A DNA stretch of 6,138 nucleotides. Origin: Candidatus Omnitrophota bacterium (GTDB lineage: Bacteria > Omnitrophota > Koll11 > Gygaellales > Profunditerraquicolaceae). A program made the translations under genes and the position numbers. How positions within the stretch are numbered: position 1 is the stretch's first letter; every line of letters starts with the position of its first letter. The stretch spans positions 1 to 6,138 of the forward strand of contig JAQTRA010000061.1 of NCBI GenBank assembly GCA_028712045.1, in the 5' to 3' direction. Positions 5,018 to 6,138 of the stretch are shown here, in pieces. Under the pieces are notes generated by a model that worked only from the letters and a program-made list of their open reading frames with translations, was not told where the DNA came from and did no database searches.

Positions 5018-6138
5018 ATGTCAGTACAAAAACATTATTTTACTTCAGAGTCAGTAACCGAAGGCCATCCCGATAAACTATGTGATCAGATTTCAGACGG
5101 GGTATTAGATGCCTGCCTGAAAAATGATATTTATTCCCGGGTTGCTTGTGAAACTTACGTCACTATGGGGCTTTTGATTGTCGGTGGAGAAATAACTACT
5201 AACAAATTTATCGATGTGCATGAAATAAGCCGGAAGATAATTGAAGAGATCGGTTATGATCATCCTAAATACGGTTTTGATTTTCATACTTGCGCTATTC
5301 TTAATGCCATTCATGCCCAATCTCCGGATATCTCGCAGGGGGTAGACACTGGCGGAGCCGGGGATCAGGGTTTGATGTTTGGTTATGCCTGTAAAGAAAC
5401 AAAAGAATTAATGCCTTTAGCGATTATGCTGGCGCAGAAACTGGCGATGCGCCTAACCTACGTCCGCAAGAACAAGATTTTAAAATATCTTGGCCCGGAC
5501 GGTAAAACTCAGGTGACTGTTGAGTATGATAACGGTAAGCCTGTGCGTGTGGATTCGGTAGTTTTGGCTTCGCAGCATACTGAGGATATTTTAGATAAAA
5601 GCGGAAAGCGCATTACCGAAAAAGCTCGGAGTGAAATTATCCGCGAAGTTGCCGGCCCGATTTTAAAAGGCTGGGTGGATAAGGATACCAAATATTTCGT
5701 TAATCAGACGGGAAAATTTGTTATTGGCGGCCCGCAATCCGATACCGGAATGACCGGCAGAAAAATAATCGTGGATACCTATGGCGGCGCAGTAGCGCAT
5801 GGCGGCGGTGCATTCAGCGGCAAAGACCCGACTAAAGTTGACCGTTCCGCAGCTTATATGTGCCGTTATATTGCCAAGAATATTGTGGCGGCAGGTTTAG
5901 CCGAGAAATGCCTGGTTCAGCTGGCTTATGTTATTGGCCGGGCAGATCCTTTATCGGTAATGATAAAAACTGATGGCACCTCGGTTATTTCAGAAGAGTC
6001 TTTGGTGAAGTTAGTCAGGCATAACTTTGAACTTGTGCCTAAAGGAATTATTGAATCCTTGAATTTACGCCGGCCTATATATAGGAAGACAGCCAGCTAT
6101 GGGCATTTTGGCCGGCCGGAACCGGAGTTTCACTGGGA
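5018..6138 (+). CDS. metK: S-adenosylmethionine synthetase, C-terminus cut by window end
   Basis: The reading frame from ATG 5018 stays open to the window end, giving 373 residues of an enzyme usually about 380-400 long, so only the last few residues are missing. MetK makes S-adenosylmethionine from ATP and methionine in the cytoplasm. Motifs: [19 protein letters not shown] (9-27) with His17 and Asp19; VGGEITT (55-61); [13 protein letters not shown] (112-124); [13 protein letters not shown] (237-249) with the phosphate-contacting Arg248/Lys249; [19 protein letters not shown] (262-280); and SYGHFGR near the end (360-366). One oddity is NQTG at 229-232, where the family normally has NPTG. The start is fixed by a strong ribosome binding site 2 bases upstream and by the standard N-terminus. 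It lies 12 bases after the nucleotidyltransferase and is the last gene visible in the operon. Confidence 0.96.
   Translation, partial: MSVQKHYFTSESVTEGHPDKLCDQISDGVLDACLKNDIYSRVACETYVTMGLLIVGGEITTNKFIDVHEISRKIIEEIGYDHPKYGFDFHTCAILNAIHAQSPDISQGVDTGGAGDQGLMFGYACKETKELMPLAIMLAQKLAMRLTYVRKNKILKYLGPDGKTQVTVEYDNGKPVRVDSVVLASQHTEDILDKSGKRITEKARSEIIREVAGPILKGWVDKDTKYFVNQTGKFVIGGPQSDTGMTGRKIIVDTYGGAVAHGGGAFSGKDPTKVDRSAAYMCRYIAKNIVAAGLAEKCLVQLAYVIGRADPLSVMIKTDGTSVISEESLVKLVRHNFELVPKGIIESLNLRRPIYRKTASYGHFGRPEPEFHW

Noticed and set aside
6111..6122. GGCCGGCC palindromes (also near 2323 and 3638) as a dispersed repeat
   Set aside because: All occurrences lie inside coding frames and arise from GCC/CGG/CCG codon pairs (Ala-Arg-Pro type); flanking bases are unrelated.

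Overview
The window is a co-directional, all plus-strand stretch of a bacterial chromosome with ordinary housekeeping genes and no sign of mobile DNA, phage or CRISPR. Gene content is clearly bacterial: ribosome recycling factor, PTS phosphocarriers and a YvcK-type protein. The order frr, tRNA genes, PTS IIA, yvcK, ptsH, ptsI, a sugar nucleotidyltransferase and metK, the moderate base composition and the membrane-anchored YvcK suggest an uncultured, deep-branching Gram-negative-type lineage. Omnitrophota or a relative is my best guess, but this is impression only; no 16S or marker comparison could be run.

Layout. Bases 1-93 hold the last 30 codons of frr. Two stacked hairpins follow (93-136), the second a weak candidate terminator. 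Three tRNA genes come next: Lys(TTT) 143-215, Leu(TAG) 249-333 and Gly(GCC) 362-435. Only the Leu gene encodes its own CCA. A PtsN-like PTS IIA gene (469-939) starts 33 bases after the last tRNA. An 86-base gap with a long imperfect hairpin and a possible promoter separates it from a tightly packed run of five genes: yvcK (1026-2267), ptsH (2270-2539), ptsI (2536-4266), a nucleotidyltransferase (4268-5005) and metK (5018 to past the window end). Gaps within this run are 2, -4, 1 and 12 bases, so it is almost certainly one operon.

How the genes fit together. EI (ptsI) takes phosphate from phosphoenolpyruvate and passes it to HPr (ptsH), which can pass it to the IIA protein 1.3 kb upstream. All three proteins keep their phosphorylatable residues (EI His191, HPr His17, IIA His69). 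No sugar permease (IIB/IIC) is present in the window, so the local cascade looks regulatory rather than transport-dedicated, in the manner of the nitrogen PTS. HPr also keeps the serine (Ser48) that HPr kinase modifies. YvcK, a UDP-sugar-binding regulator of carbon flux and cell-wall metabolism in model bacteria, sits directly in front of HPr. This recalls Bacillus subtilis, where yvcK lies in an operon with the HPr-like gene crh. The nucleotidyltransferase (activated sugars) and MetK (S-adenosylmethionine) are probably operon passengers, or share the theme of matching envelope precursor supply to carbon state.

I found no convincing undescribed system. The points most worth a second look are the yvcK-ptsH-ptsI linkage, the two-helix membrane anchor on YvcK, the yvcK start with no good ribosome binding site, the ptsN-yvcK hairpin, and an unusual Gln in a conserved MetK motif.
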